Below, in pieces: positions 6,240-6,676 of a DNA stretch of 6,676 bases. The notes below the pieces were generated by a model. It saw only the letters and a list, made by a program, of their open reading frames with translations. It searched no databases and had not been told where the DNA came from. Both the position numbers and the translations under genes were made by a program. Location: NCBI GenBank assembly GCA_013298485.1, contig JAAFHS010000147.1:1-6676 (forward strand), in the 5' to 3' direction. Numbering within the stretch: the first letter of the stretch is position 1; each line of letters begins with the position of its first letter. The DNA comes from Rhodobacterales bacterium (GTDB lineage Bacteria > Pseudomonadota > Alphaproteobacteria > Rhodobacterales > Rhodobacteraceae).

Positions 6240-6676
6240 TCATCCAGCCACGACCGGAGCCCTGTGGTCATTTGCGCCGATCGGCGCGGGTTGAGCAATC
6301 GCCCGGCGCGCGGAACCCTCATCGCGTGCAGCGGGTCGGGCGATTGCGGTGGTCAGGTGCAGCGCGAAGCCTGCCGGGGTTTGGTATCCGAGGGCTGAAT
6401 GGGGCCGCGCGGTGTTGTAGTCGGCGATCCAGACGGTGATCAGTTCACGGGCATGGGCCAGGTTGCGGAACAGCGTCTCGTTCAGAAACTCATCCCGCAT
6501 CCGGCCGTTGAAGCTTTCCACGAAGCCATTCTGCATCGGCTTGCCTGGCGCGATGTAGTGCCATTCGATCTTGTGCTCGGCGCACCACTTCAGGATCGCG
6601 TTCGAGGTCAGTTCCGTCCCGTTGTCAGAAACGATCATCCCCGGCCTGCCGCGGCGTTCGATCAGCGCCGTCAACT
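6240..6676 (-). CDS. IS3-family transposase OrfB, C-terminal part (5' end outside window)
   Basis: About 145 residues of the integrase catalytic core are visible, ending at TGA 6240-6242. Two of the three DDE residues are present: D17 of the visible part in VSDNGTEL and E53 in NGFVESFNGRMRDEFL. They are separated by 35 residues, the D-35-E spacing of IS3-family and retroviral integrases. The motifs ADYNTARPHSALGYQTP (84-100) and a C-terminus ending PVVAG resemble the IS407 group. The apparent start (TTG at 6674-6672) is an internal Leu codon in ELTALIERRGRPG, so the gene runs off the right edge, where the first catalytic Asp and probably OrfA lie. It catalyses cut-and-join of the element's ends. 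The visible part has no stop or frameshift, so it may be functional. Confidence 0.92.
   Translation of the reverse strand, partial: LTALIERRGRPGMIVSDNGTELTSNAILKWCAEHKIEWHYIAPGKPMQNGFVESFNGRMRDEFLNETLFRNLAHARELITVWIADYNTARPHSALGYQTPAGFALHLTTAIARPAARDEGSARRAIAQPAPIGANDHRAPVVAG

Larger units (their letters stand above)
6222..6676 (-). mobile_element. Right end of an IS3-family element, IS407-group-like (continues beyond window)
   Basis: The element is defined by the transposase below plus a probable terminal sequence TGACCTGCCACGGGTC starting at 6222. IS3-family ends start with TG, and in the IS407 group the transposase stop lies very close to the end; here it is 18 nt inside. The flanking CCAG at 6218-6221 would be the 4-bp target duplication expected for this group, but the other end is outside the window, so neither the paired repeat nor the duplication can be confirmed. 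Confidence 0.7.

Overview
The window looks like a chromosomal or plasmid segment of an alphaproteobacterium, most likely of the Rhodobacteraceae/Roseobacter type. The evidence is high G+C with strongly GC-biased third positions, tightly overlapping ABC-transporter genes, GC-rich hairpins without U tracts, and a C/G-run hairpin abutting a start codon that I recall from that family. Taxonomy is an inference from style, not from a marker gene.

Layout: (1) 1-2856, the end of a polyamine-type (Pot) ABC importer operon in the order ATPase tail, permease PotB-like, permease PotC-like, periplasmic binding protein PotD/PotF-like, with stop/start overlaps between the first three genes. (2) 2864-2973, an intergenic stretch with two strong GC hairpins, the first a probable terminator of the transporter operon and the second sitting directly in front of the next start codon. 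(3) 2982-5813, a two-gene unit with a 3-nt gap: a nitrilase-superfamily amidase resembling 5-aminopentanamidase (DavA), then a 690-residue flavin/iron-sulfur amine dehydrogenase of the trimethylamine dehydrogenase family. (4) 5814-6221, no intact gene: a candidate bidirectional hairpin, then the 3' end of an unrecognised minus-strand gene (stop at 5937) that has no start codon of its own. (5) 6222 to the right edge, the end of an IS3-family (IS407-group-like) insertion sequence, whose transposase is read on the minus strand and runs off the window.

Function: the transporter should import a polyamine or similar small cationic amine. The dehydrogenase keeps the covalent-flavin cysteine and the 4Fe-4S cysteines of trimethylamine dehydrogenase. 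Its substrate pocket, however, reads Gln/Trp/Asp where trimethylamine dehydrogenase has Tyr/Trp/Trp. That is the pattern I recall for histamine dehydrogenase, which also oxidises agmatine and putrescine. Together with a DavA-like omega-amino-amide hydrolase, this suggests an uptake-and-catabolism cassette for primary di- or polyamines or related omega-amino/guanidino compounds, rather than for trimethylamine. An aldehyde dehydrogenase and ETF genes would be needed and are not visible here. The IS insertion seems to have destroyed or separated the downstream convergent gene.
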